From assembly GCF_042662225.1 (NCBI RefSeq), contig NZ_JBHSYQ010000016.1:434001-498000 (forward strand): 64,000 bases of DNA, read 5' to 3'. This document shows, in pieces, positions 32,269 to 41,022 of the stretch. This stretch comes from Nibribacter roseus (GTDB lineage: Bacteria > Bacteroidota > Bacteroidia > Cytophagales > Hymenobacteraceae). The translations under genes and the position numbers were made by a program. Within the stretch, counting starts at the first letter, position 1. Every line of letters starts with the position of its first letter. A model generated the notes under the pieces. That model saw only the letters and a program-made list of their open reading frames with translations, had not been told where the DNA came from and did not search any database.

Positions 32269-32363
32269 TAATGCGGTTGCTCCAGCAATTTGCCTTTCGT
32301 TGAGATGACCAGGAAAGAAGCAGGAATCAACTATGCGCGAATCGAAAATGCATGGATCAGAAA

Positions 32364-32431
32364 TACGTGGACACTCCTGTTTAAACATCCCCCTTCGCCC
32401 CCTTCAAAGGGGGAGTATCGGGAATGCGTGC
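32364..32431 (-). repeat. G-rich intergenic element, copy D
   Basis: It reads as the reverse complement of copy A: GTGGACACTCCTGTTTAAAC, then CCCCCTTCGCCC, CCTTCAAAGGGGGAGTATC and GGAATGCGTGC. Confidence 0.8.
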
Positions 32432-32446
32432 TTTATTAATGTTGTT

Positions 32447-32486
32447 CCGTTTTCAACCTGCTTTTTCAAAAACAGGCCGAAAACGG
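32447..32486. repeat. Intergenic palindrome copy 13
   Basis: CCGTTTTCAACCTG and CAGGCCGAAAACGG, near-perfect and extended outward by CC/GG. It lies between convergent genes. Confidence 0.85.
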
Positions 32487-32504
32487 GAAATACAGCCTCT
32501 GCAT

Positions 32505-33353
32505 TTACTCCTCTATTTGCCGTTCTTCAAATTCAATTAAATCCTGTAGTAGTGTCTTCGACACCTCTCCTACTTTTCCGTTGCCAATTGGCCTTCCATC
32601 TATCTCCACAATTGACAGGACCCGTTTGGTAGTGCTGGTCATAAAAGCCTCTTTGGCATTGGCAATGTCTTGCAGTGTTACTTCTGCCTCCTCCACATTA
32701 TAGCGCTTAGCCGCCAGTTCCAGCACGTTTTTTCGGGTAATGCCCATGAGCACCTCCTGTGCCGGAGTGGCTACGGTATTATCCTGCTTTACAATAAAAA
32801 AGTTACTCCGCGGGAATTCAGTGACTACACCATTCTGATGATACAGCACATCATCGGCTCCTTTTGATTTCACCTGCTGAATAAGCCTGATGCCCATGGA
32901 GTAGTTGATGGTCTTGGCACGCGCCAGCTCCCGGATGTACTCAGCCGTAATAATCTTAATGCCATTGTTCACTTGCTGCTCCGTGGGCATGGGCAACGAG
33001 TGCTGCGTAATGATGAGGTTGGGCTCAGCGGGGTCGTAACCGTTGGCCGAGTAGCCGCCGGTTAGAATCATTTTCATGCCTGACTCTGGCATTTCATTCC
33101 GCTGGATGAGTTCCAGAATCACTTCTGTGATCTCTCTTTCAGACAGCGGTACCTCCAGACCCATCATGAGCGCCGAAGAGTAAAAGCGGGTAAGGTAATC
33201 TTGCAGAAAAAGAGGTGTACTATTCTGAATCTTGAAGAAATCAAACACGCCGTAGCCCCGCTGAATGGCTAAATCGCTCACGTGCAGGTACGCGCTCTTG
33301 AGCGGGATGATTTCGTTCTGGAGGTAGGCGTATGGGTTAAGGTTGGATGACAT
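32505..33353 (-). CDS. Class IV PLP aminotransferase
   Basis: 282 residues of fold-type IV (branched-chain / D-amino-acid aminotransferase / ADC lyase group). It has YGVFDFFKIQNSTPLFLQDYLTRF at the start and the PLP-lysine segment ARAKTINYSMGIRL. DDVLYHQNGVVTEFPRSNFFIVK is the family's E-x-x-x-S-N-F block, and GITRKNVLELA follows. Sub-family cannot be set from sequence alone. It overlaps the 3' end of the P1 peptidase gene by 17 bp, with its start inside it, so the two are likely translationally coupled. P1 peptidase plus class IV aminotransferase suggests amino-acid or peptide catabolism. Confidence 0.87.
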   Translation of the reverse strand: MSSNLNPYAYLQNEIIPLKSAYLHVSDLAIQRGYGVFDFFKIQNSTPLFLQDYLTRFYSSALMMGLEVPLSEREITEVILELIQRNEMPESGMKMILTGGYSANGYDPAEPNLIITQHSLPMPTEQQVNNGIKIITAEYIRELARAKTINYSMGIRLIQQVKSKGADDVLYHQNGVVTEFPRSNFFIVKQDNTVATPAQEVLMGITRKNVLELAAKRYNVEEAEVTLQDIANAKEAFMTSTTKRVLSIVEIDGRPIGNGKVGEVSKTLLQDLIEFEERQIEE

Positions 33354-34473
33354 GGTGTTTTTTTAAAATCTGAATGGTTTTATCAAGGGGCAGTGCCTGA
33401 ATCTGGCGCCCCTCTTTGCCGGTCATGGTTTCGGCTTTGAACAGGGAGTTGATGATGGCTTCTTCAGTGGCCTCAATCGTAGCAAGAAATAAAGCCGACA
33501 TCTCATCATTATGTAGAAGGGGTATCTGCTGCACGGGTTCTTTGGGTGAATACGCCACTTGGCAGCCCGGGTGCGTGGAGAAAGAAATGACATAGTCGCC
33601 GCTGCCGTTGGAGGCGATACCACCGGTTTTGGCCAGTCCCAACATGGCTCTGCTGGCCATCCGCTCCAGGTTTCGGGCATCAACGGGGGCATCGGTGGCG
33701 ACAATAATCATACAGGAACCATCCGCTTTTTCCAGAATTTGCCTGCTGAACGAAAACTGCCCCAGTTGCTCACCTACTGGCGCACCATCAATTTGCAGCA
33801 CACCTCCAAAATTACTCTGCACCAGTACGCCCACTGTATAGCCACCCAAACTGGCAGGCAGTTTCCGGGACGAAGTACCAATGCCGCCCTTGAAACCAAA
33901 AGTAATTGTTCCAGTTCCTGCGCCTACATTTCCTTCAGCCACCTCGCCGCCTTTGGCTTGTTCAATGGCTTTTACAACGTGCTCCGGCTTCACGTGGCGT
34001 CCGCGTATGTCATTCAAGCCACCGTCGTTTGTTTCGCCCACCACCGCATTCACACTCTGCACTTTCTCGTTGCCTTTCTGCCGCAGCGTGTACTCCACCA
34101 CCGCATTCATGGCCGTGCCAACGCCCAACGTGTTCGTTAAAATAATAGGAGTCTCCAAAGTACCCAGTTCCTGCACCTGGGTACTACCAGCAAGTTTCCC
34201 GAAGCCATTCCCCACAAATATTGCCGCCGGTACTTTGTCCTGAAAAATGTTGCCGCCGTGCGGAAGAATAGCCGTTACTCCGGTTCTTATATTACTCCCC
34301 TGTACCAGCGTCACGTGCCCTACTGTCACACCCGCCACATCAGTGATGGCGTTCAGTTTTCCGGGAGAAAGAACGCCAATTTTCACGCCGTAATCCCGCG
34401 CCCGCTTCCGTTCCTGGGCCTGAGATGTAAAGGTTAGGCTGCATAAGAGAACTATGGAAAGTAATATCTTCAT
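33337..34473 (-). CDS. P1 family (DmpA-type) aminopeptidase, exported
   Basis: Signal peptide MKILLSIVLLCSLTFTSQAQ, then the DmpA/L-aminopeptidase fold: KIGVLSPGKLNAITDVAGVTVGH, TAILPH, NGFGKLAGSTQV, NALTN-like TNTLGVGTAMNAVVEYTL, and GETNDGGLND. The nucleophile region is TGGIASNGSGDYVISFSTH, where family members self-cleave before Ser. It therefore probably matures into two chains and cleaves N-terminal residues from peptides in the periplasm. Start ATG 34473 is preferred to an upstream TTG. 378 residues. Overlaps the aminotransferase start. Confidence 0.9.
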   Translation of the reverse strand: MKILLSIVLLCSLTFTSQAQERKRARDYGVKIGVLSPGKLNAITDVAGVTVGHVTLVQGSNIRTGVTAILPHGGNIFQDKVPAAIFVGNGFGKLAGSTQVQELGTLETPIILTNTLGVGTAMNAVVEYTLRQKGNEKVQSVNAVVGETNDGGLNDIRGRHVKPEHVVKAIEQAKGGEVAEGNVGAGTGTITFGFKGGIGTSSRKLPASLGGYTVGVLVQSNFGGVLQIDGAPVGEQLGQFSFSRQILEKADGSCMIIVATDAPVDARNLERMASRAMLGLAKTGGIASNGSGDYVISFSTHPGCQVAYSPKEPVQQIPLLHNDEMSALFLATIEATEEAIINSLFKAETMTGKEGRQIQALPLDKTIQILKKHHVIQP

Positions 34474-34740
34474 TCTATGAAAATTCAATGCTAGCGGTAA
34501 AAGTATGGGTTCTGCAGAATTTATGGTGTGTTCGAGAAGAAAAAATCATTCTTTGAAAAAACAGACAAACATTAAATACGTCACTTCCTATTTGCTATAT
34601 AGATGATGGGAGCAGGTGATTTAGATTCCCCTCACCCGCTTTGCTGGCATTGGCTAACAACAGGTGGATAGCAAATCCCAACAGGTAAGGCAAAAGCAAA
34701 CTGTGGAAGTCAATAGACAACAGACAAAACAACACTTTCT

Positions 34741-34776
34741 GTTTTAGACCTACTTTATTAAAAACAGGTCTAAAAC
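34741..34776. repeat. Intergenic palindrome copy 14 (perfect 11-bp arms)
   Basis: GTTTTAGACCT and AGGTCTAAAAC. It lies in the divergent P1-peptidase/amidase spacer. Confidence 0.85.
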
Positions 34777-34845
34777 ACCCGACACTTATAAACTTCATTT
34801 TTCATTATTGGTGTTCCTGCTTATCTTTCTACAAAATCAAAACGA

Positions 34846-36486
34846 ATGAACAGACGACACTTTATAAAAGCTGGTTCTTTTGCCAGTATTACTCTCTCCG
34901 CCCTTGGGCTCGGAGCCTGCGCTACAACTAATTCTGCCGCAATTGTAACTGACACTGGAAATGCCACGGCCAGTGCCGACTCAGATGATTTCAAGCTGAA
35001 CGAGAAAACCATCCGGGACCTGCAGAAGATGATGCAGAGCGGCGAGATGACTTCCAAACAAATCACGCAGCTGTACCTGGACCGCATTGCCGCCATTGAC
35101 AAAGCAGGTCCTAAGCTGAACTCTGTCATTGAGGTGAATCCTGATGCATTGGAAATTGCCGCCGCCATGGATCAGGAACGCAAAGCCGGAAAAGTACGGG
35201 GTGCCTTGCACGGTATTCCTGTTATGGTGAAAGATAATATTGACACCGGCGACAAAATGGTGACCTCGGCCGGTTCTTTGGCGTTGGCCGAAAATCGTGC
35301 CGCCAAAGATGCCTTCATTGTGGCCAAACTACGTGAGGCGGGGGCTGTGCTGCTGGGCAAAACCAACCTGAGTGAGTGGGCCAACTTCCGGTCTACCAAA
35401 TCTACGAGCGGCTGGAGCAGCCGGGGCGGCCAAACCCGCAACGCTTATGTGACTGACCGCACTCCCTGTGGCTCCAGCTCTGGCTCTGGCGTAGCCGTGG
35501 CTGCCAACTTATGTGCCGTAGCCGTGGGTACAGAAACAAACGGATCTGTGGTTTGCCCGGCCGCCGTGAATGGATTGGTAGGCGTAAAACCTACCGTTGG
35601 TTTGGTAAGCCGCACAGGCATCATTCCTATTTCCCACACCCAAGATACCGCCGGCCCCATGGCCCGCACCGTCACCGATGCTGCCATTCTGTTAGGGGCT
35701 CTGGTGGGCATAGACGAAGCCGATGCTGTTACCCGCGAAAGCAATGGTAAGTTTCACCATGACTACACGCAATACTTAAATGCCAACAGCCTGCAAGGCA
35801 AACGTATAGGAGTAGAAAAGTCATTCCTGAAAGGTCACCTTGGCGTGGACGAACTGCTGCAGAATGCGCTGGAAACGCTGAAGAGCAAAGGAGCCACCAT
35901 TGTGGAAGTAGAGATGATGAAAGAAATCCGCAAAGTAGCCGGAGATAGCTTCAAGATTCTGCAGTACGAGTTCAAAGACGGCGTGAACAAATACTTGGCA
36001 ACCGCAAACGCCAAAGTCAAAAACCTGAGCGATGTGATTGCCTTTAATAAAGCCAACGCTGCCACCGCCATGCCTTATGCGCAACAGGAAATTCTGGAGA
36101 TGTCTGACAAACTGGGCGACCTGAACTCCAAAGAGTACAAAGAAATTATTGAGAAACAAGTAACAGGCTCCCGCGCCGCTATCAACCAGATGATGCAGGA
36201 GCATAAGCTAGATGCCATCTGCGGCCCTACCTACGGTCCGTCTTGGTGCATTGACCTAGTGAACGGCGATTCTTTCACCGGCTACGGCTTGTCTACCCCG
36301 GCAGCTATTTCAGGCTATCCGCACATCACGGTTCCTATGGGTCAGGTACAGGGGCTGCCCATTGGTTTCTCTTTCTTCGGGAAAGCATATACTGAGCCGG
36401 AGTTGCTATCCATTGCCTACGCCTTTGAGCAGGCAACAAAGCACAGAACGGCCCCTACTTTCAAAAGATCTGCTATGCCGGATTAA
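34846..36486 (+). CDS. Exported amidase-signature family lipoprotein
   Basis: 546 residues. The N-terminus MNRRHFIKAGSFASITLSALGLGAC has the RR of a Tat signal and a lipobox-like LGLGAC. The amidase signature domain follows: catalytic Lys in IPVMVKDNID, GSSSGSGVAVAANLCAVAVG, and the nucleophile Ser in GTETNGSVVCPAAVNG. The usual GTDTGGS is changed to GTETNGS, which is seen in some family members. The C-terminal part ends with PLFGFSFF-like LPIGFSFFGKAY. It hydrolyses a carboxamide, possibly of a peptide or aryl amide; the substrate is unknown. Monocistronic with a strong terminator. Confidence 0.9.
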   Translation: MNRRHFIKAGSFASITLSALGLGACATTNSAAIVTDTGNATASADSDDFKLNEKTIRDLQKMMQSGEMTSKQITQLYLDRIAAIDKAGPKLNSVIEVNPDALEIAAAMDQERKAGKVRGALHGIPVMVKDNIDTGDKMVTSAGSLALAENRAAKDAFIVAKLREAGAVLLGKTNLSEWANFRSTKSTSGWSSRGGQTRNAYVTDRTPCGSSSGSGVAVAANLCAVAVGTETNGSVVCPAAVNGLVGVKPTVGLVSRTGIIPISHTQDTAGPMARTVTDAAILLGALVGIDEADAVTRESNGKFHHDYTQYLNANSLQGKRIGVEKSFLKGHLGVDELLQNALETLKSKGATIVEVEMMKEIRKVAGDSFKILQYEFKDGVNKYLATANAKVKNLSDVIAFNKANAATAMPYAQQEILEMSDKLGDLNSKEYKEIIEKQVTGSRAAINQMMQEHKLDAICGPTYGPSWCIDLVNGDSFTGYGLSTPAAISGYPHITVPMGQVQGLPIGFSFFGKAYTEPELLSIAYAFEQATKHRTAPTFKRSAMPD

Positions 36487-36488
36487 GC

Positions 36489-36524
36489 GTTTTCAGCCTA
36501 GTTTTTAAAAATCAGGCCTAAAAC
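36489..36524. repeat. Intergenic palindrome copy 15
   Basis: GTTTTCAGCCTA and CAGGCCTAAAAC, starting three bases after the amidase stop. Confidence 0.75.
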
Positions 36525-36534
36525 AAAAATCTTT

Positions 36535-36572
36535 AGACCTCACTGGCTTTACAAACCAGTGAGGTCTTTTTC
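36535..36572 (+). terminator. Terminator of the amidase gene
   Basis: AGACCTCACTGG (36535-36546) and CCAGTGAGGTCT (36556-36567), perfect, followed by a T-run. Confidence 0.9.
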
Positions 36573-36610
36573 TTATAACTATGGCACCCAACTAGGCACT
36601 GCCTGCTCCA

Positions 36611-36658
36611 ATGACCTAGCAGTGTCTCCAAGACCTGCTAGTGTCTGTGCCAACAGCC
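36611..36658. repeat. 48-bp repeat, copy 2 of 2
   Basis: GACCTAGCAGTGTCT then GACCTGCTAGTGTCTGTGCC, matching 22386-22433. It is upstream of the tricorn-like gene. Confidence 0.7.
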
Positions 36659-36720
36659 GTTCAAACTACAAAGCGTAAACCGTAACCATTGGCATTCCAC
36701 CTCTTCTCTTCTTACCTTGC

Positions 36721-39700
36721 ATGATAATCCAAACCTATACCATGCTTAAAAAACTCCTGTATACGGGTGCTTTACTGGCGGGCACAATTTGCTCGTCCAG
36801 CGCCCAGAATACTCCCTCCTGGATGCGCTATCCGGCCATTTCACCAGACGGCCAAACCATTGTTTTCACCTATAAAGGCGACTTGTACCGCGTAGCAGCC
36901 AACGGAGGACAAGCCATTCCGCTTACCGCTCATGAAGCCCATGATTTTATGCCCGTCTGGAGCCCAGACGGCAAGTCCATTGTCTTTGCTTCGGACCGTT
37001 ATGGCAACTTTGATTTATTTAAAATGCCAGCCACGGGAGGGACAGCCGAGCGCATGACCTTCCACTCAGTTAATGAATACCCATATGCTTTTTCCCCCGA
37101 CGGTAAAACTGTTTTCTTTGGCGCAACCCGTTTAGACAACGCCAGCAACCGCCAATACCCAGCCCATTATCAGCCTGAACTGTATAAAGTTCCGGTAGAG
37201 GGTGGCCGTGTACTGCAGGTGCTGACCACTCCTGCCGAAGAAGTGCAACTAAGCCAGAACGGAGAAATCATGCTGTACATGGACCGCAAGGGCGGTGAAA
37301 ATGTGTGGCGCAAGCACCATCAATCCTCGGTGGCTCGTGACCTATGGCAGTACAACACCAAGACAGGGAAACACACCCAATTAACCACCTTTGCCGGTGA
37401 AGACCGCACCCCTGTTTTCGCGGAAAATGATAAAAACGTGTATTACCTGTCAGAGCAGAGCGGCACCTTCAACGTGCACAAAATGCCCATAGATAACCCC
37501 AAAGCCAGTATACAGGTTACCTCGTTCACTAAACATCCGGTACGGTTTCTTACTGCTTCTAAAAACGAAGTGTTGAGCTTCGGGTACGACGGCGAGATTT
37601 ATATTAAACAGCCGAATGCGGAGCCTCAAAAAGTAAACATTACACTAGCAGTAGACGCCAAAACTAATAATGAGCGCATTGTGCAGGTGGCGGGCAGCGG
37701 CGTACAAGATCTGGCGGTGTCACCTAACGGCAAAGAGGTTGCTTTCATTTACCGAGGTGAAGTATTTGTGTCGGCAGTAGAGGGCAATGTGACCAAGCGC
37801 ATTACCAATACGCCAGAACAGGAACGCAGCGTGAGCTTCTCGCCCGATGGCAAAACGCTGATTTACTCAAGCGAGCGAGGCAAAGGCTGGGCCATCTACC
37901 AAACCCAGCTGGTGCGCAAAGAGGAGCCTTATTTCTATGCCTCCACCCTGATCAACGAAACTCCGCTCATCAACAACGACAAAGAGAACTATGAGCCCAA
38001 GTTCTCGCCAGATGGCAAGGAAGTAGCGTTTGTAGAAGATCGTGTAACGCTGAAAGTATTGAATCTGGCCAGTAAACAAGTACGCACGCTGCTCACCACC
38101 AGCGAGCTGTTCTCTATGCGCGATAACGACCAGTATTTCACCTGGAGCCCCGACAGCAAATGGATTGCCTTTGAATTCTCAGAACCCGGTTTCTGGAACG
38201 GCGAAGTAGGCGTGATTGCCGCTGATGGCAAGAGCCCCAAAATCAACCTGACGGAAAGCGGCTATCAGGACTTCGCGCCCCAGTGGATGATGGGCGGCAA
38301 AATGCTCATCTGGCAAAGCACCCGCGAGGGTATGCGCGCGCAGGCCGCCAGCGGCGGAGCTCAGTCTGATGTGTACGCCATGTTCATGACCCAAGAGGCT
38401 TTTGACAAGTTCAAGATGAGCAAGGAAGATTATGCCCTCATCAAAGAGCAAGAAGAAAAAGCCGCCAAAGAAAAGGAAGAGGAAAAGAAAAAAGAAAAAG
38501 ACAAGAAGAAAAAGAAAGAAGCAGAGCCGATGGCAATAGACTGGGAAGGCCTGAAATTCCGTAAAGCCCGCCTCACGCTGCATTCTTCTCATTTAGCTGA
38601 TGCCGTGGTTTCTAAAGATGGAGAGACGCTGTACTACCTGGCCAAATTTGAGAAAGGCTACAACCTCTGGAGCACCAACCTCCGCACCAAAGAAACCAAA
38701 ATGGCCGTTACCCTAAACGCCACCCGCGCCAGCATGAACTGGGACAAAGACCTGAAGAACCTGTTTTTACTAACCGATGGCAAAGTGGTGAAACTGGACC
38801 CCAGCAACAACAAACAAGAGAGTGTGAGCATCAGCGGCGACCTTAACCTGAACGTGGCTGCGGAGCGCGCTTTCATGTTTGACCACGTATGGCGCCGCAC
38901 CCAAAAAGTGTTCTACACCGCCGGCCTTCACGGCGCCAACTGGGAAGCTCTGAAGCCTGATTACGAAAAGTACCTGCCGCACATCAGCAACAACTACGAG
39001 TTCTCTGAAATGCTGAGTGAGTTGTTGGGGGAACTCAATGTGTCTCACTCCGGCGCCAGTTTCTCCAACGTACCGGCCAATGCAGATGCTACTGCCTCAC
39101 TAGGCGTTTTCTTTGATCAAACCTACACCGGCAACGGACTTAAAATAGAGGAAGTCATTGCCCAGGGACCGCTGAAGAAAGCTGGTTTAGACGTAAAAGC
39201 CGGAATGATCATAGAAAAGATTGACGGTGAAGAATTGACCTCAGACAAAGACTACGCACAGTTTCTGAACCGCAAAGCCGGCAAAAATATCTTGCTCACT
39301 GTTTTTGACCCAAATTCTAAAAAACGGCGCGATATCACGGTTAAACCTATTTCCCTAAGTGAAGAAAACACTTTACTCTACAAGCGATGGGTGCTTCGCA
39401 ACGCAGAGGAAGTTGACCGCCTCAGCAACGGGCAATTGGGTTATGTGCACATACCAGGCATGAACGACGGCGCGTACCGTACCGTGTATGAGGAGGTAAT
39501 GGGCAAATACGCCAGCAGAAAAGGCATGGTGGTTGATTCACGCAACAACAGCGGCGGTGACTTGGTGGCAGATTTGGCTATGTTCCTGAGCGGTAAAATG
39601 TTCCTGAGCTACACCACCGATGGACGTGAAGTAGGCATGGAGCCTAATTTCCGCTGGAACAAACCCAGCATTGCCCTCGCTAATGAAGCCAATTACTCTG

Positions 39701-39984
39701 ATGGCCACTGCTTCGCGTTCAGCTATGGTGACCTGAAGTTAGGAAAACTAGTGGGAATGCCAGTGCCGGGCACCTGTACCTTTGGCGGTTGGGAAACCTT
39801 ACAGGACAACAGCCTACGCTGGGGTGTCCCACCACTGGGCGTGAAAGACGTACAGGGCCGTTACCTGGAGAACCTGCATACTGATCCTGACATTAAAGTG
39901 ATGAATGAGTATGAAGTCGTTAGCAAAGGGAAAGACCAACAACTTGAAGTAGCCGTACAGGAACTACTGAAGGAAGTGAAGTAG
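36721..39984 (+). CDS. Tricorn-like S41 protease with beta-propeller and PDZ domains
   Basis: 1087 residues, exported (signal LLYTGALLAGTICSSSAQ; the true start may be ATG 36742). Residues about 35-560 form propellers built from WD40-like PD40 repeats (ISPDGQTIVFTYKG, WSPDGKSIVFASDR, FSPDGKTLIYSSERG). A very basic/acidic linker of Lys/Glu (about 575-605) follows. Then come a tricorn core domain, a PDZ domain near 790-880 and the S41 peptidase domain. The nucleophile Ser is likely in NYSDGHCFAF. Such proteases degrade peptides in the periplasm. A clear terminator follows. No operon partner. Confidence 0.92.
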   Translation: MIIQTYTMLKKLLYTGALLAGTICSSSAQNTPSWMRYPAISPDGQTIVFTYKGDLYRVAANGGQAIPLTAHEAHDFMPVWSPDGKSIVFASDRYGNFDLFKMPATGGTAERMTFHSVNEYPYAFSPDGKTVFFGATRLDNASNRQYPAHYQPELYKVPVEGGRVLQVLTTPAEEVQLSQNGEIMLYMDRKGGENVWRKHHQSSVARDLWQYNTKTGKHTQLTTFAGEDRTPVFAENDKNVYYLSEQSGTFNVHKMPIDNPKASIQVTSFTKHPVRFLTASKNEVLSFGYDGEIYIKQPNAEPQKVNITLAVDAKTNNERIVQVAGSGVQDLAVSPNGKEVAFIYRGEVFVSAVEGNVTKRITNTPEQERSVSFSPDGKTLIYSSERGKGWAIYQTQLVRKEEPYFYASTLINETPLINNDKENYEPKFSPDGKEVAFVEDRVTLKVLNLASKQVRTLLTTSELFSMRDNDQYFTWSPDSKWIAFEFSEPGFWNGEVGVIAADGKSPKINLTESGYQDFAPQWMMGGKMLIWQSTREGMRAQAASGGAQSDVYAMFMTQEAFDKFKMSKEDYALIKEQEEKAAKEKEEEKKKEKDKKKKKEAEPMAIDWEGLKFRKARLTLHSSHLADAVVSKDGETLYYLAKFEKGYNLWSTNLRTKETKMAVTLNATRASMNWDKDLKNLFLLTDGKVVKLDPSNNKQESVSISGDLNLNVAAERAFMFDHVWRRTQKVFYTAGLHGANWEALKPDYEKYLPHISNNYEFSEMLSELLGELNVSHSGASFSNVPANADATASLGVFFDQTYTGNGLKIEEVIAQGPLKKAGLDVKAGMIIEKIDGEELTSDKDYAQFLNRKAGKNILLTVFDPNSKKRRDITVKPISLSEENTLLYKRWVLRNAEEVDRLSNGQLGYVHIPGMNDGAYRTVYEEVMGKYASRKGMVVDSRNNSGGDLVADLAMFLSGKMFLSYTTDGREVGMEPNFRWNKPSIALANEANYSDGHCFAFSYGDLKLGKLVGMPVPGTCTFGGWETLQDNSLRWGVPPLGVKDVQGRYLENLHTDPDIKVMNEYEVVSKGKDQQLEVAVQELLKEVK

Positions 39985-40024
39985 GGATTCGTTATCCGTT
40001 GCTCGTTATTCGGTTTATTTAAAA

Positions 40025-40060
40025 AGAGAAGGCTTGGTTAATCCTAGCCTTCTCTTTTTT
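40025..40060 (+). terminator. Terminator of the tricorn-like gene
   Basis: AGAGAAGGCT (40025-40034) and AGCCTTCTCT (40046-40055), perfect, with a T-run. Confidence 0.9.
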
Positions 40061-40317
40061 GTTCAGAGTCTTGAGTGTTCATAATAATTTTACAATTGAT
40101 ATTTACCCTCCTATGAAGGAAAATCCCGTTAGGTTCTAATCAACTTTCTGTTTGAAATCGGAATCTTAGAACAGCAACGGTATGAAGTTTTTAACTTCAG
40201 TGAGGCAACTGCCTTGAAAGAGAAAGGTTGCAAGGAAATTCATGCATGATTCAAAAAGTTATCTAGAACTTAAAGAACTGCCTGATAAAAGTGCAAAGGA
40301 GGTAGTTTAAACCTGCA

Positions 40318-40440
40318 GATCCACACATTCCAGCTTCTACTCTTTTTCGATCTACACTGTATTGCGGTCATCCTGAGCGCTAGTCGAAGGATCTAACGAA
40401 GACGCAGTCCTTCTACCAGAAATATTACTCCTGCCACCGC
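40318..40440 (+). repeat. GTCATCC intergenic element, copy 2
   Basis: CACACATTCCAGCTTCTACT, GCGGTCATCCTGAGC, CGAAGGATCTAACGAAGACG, ATATTACTCCTGCCACCGC. The same blocks occur in the same order at 26640-26737. Confidence 0.75.
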
Positions 40441-40590
40441 TTTACCCTCCGCCGTTGTTGTGTGTTCTCACCAACAACCTAGATTGCTTTTGCTCCTACC
40501 ACTGCTTCTTCCTTATTCCAGTCTGCATCTCTTCCTGCTAGAGTTTGTCACTTTTCTCCTTGATGTTCAACCTAACCAAAAGAATCAAGA

Positions 40591-40627
40591 AGCCCTTAAA
40601 CTCGCTGCCGCTCAAACAGTAAGGGCT
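40591..40627. repeat. Hairpin AGCCCTTA / TAAGGGCT
   Basis: Eight-bp perfect arms (40591-40598, 40620-40627) around CTCGCTGCCGCTCAAACAG. A T-run follows on the plus strand, but no gene ends nearby. Confidence 0.55.
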
Positions 40628-40887
40628 TCAGTTTTTTTACCACCTGGCAACCGCGCGAAGTTCCATAGCTTCTGTGGCTACTACTAAATTGAACCTGCGT
40701 CTCGTGCTCCCGCTAAGCGCCTCGGCGCCTACGGCTTCTGCGTTGCCCGCTCCCGCAGGAGACAGTAAGAAGGGTTAGAAATCAATTATAACATTATCCA
40801 CCACTACCTTTTATTTGCTACCAGCCCACCTTTGTTTCTACCAGTTTTAAAACTTTACACAGTCCCTTATACCTATGTCTTAACTAT

Positions 40888-40927
40888 CCGTTTTCAGCCT
40901 GTTTTCCAGAAAACGAGCCCAAAATGG
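40888..40927. repeat. Intergenic palindrome copy 16
   Basis: CCGTTTTCAGCCTG with CGAGCCCAAAATGG. The inner pairing is imperfect. Confidence 0.65.
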
Positions 40928-41022
40928 TTTGATGTTAAAATTTACCGCCCTAAACTTACACCATGGGGGTACTTGCATAACCCGCAGCCCTAGGCATAGT
41001 ATAATTGAGAAACCCAAAGCTG

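Larger units (their letters stand above)
40061..41022. other. Kilobase spacer with repeats and no gene
   Basis: It holds the GTCATCC element copy 2, an AGCCCTTA/TAAGGGCT hairpin, a GC-rich stretch (40700-40760) and palindrome copy 16. Reading frames here are repeat-derived and not protein-like. Confidence 0.65.

Noticed and set aside
40460..40687. 75-codon frame after the tricorn-like gene
   Set aside because: It lies in repeat-derived sequence and reads as low-complexity Leu/Ser.
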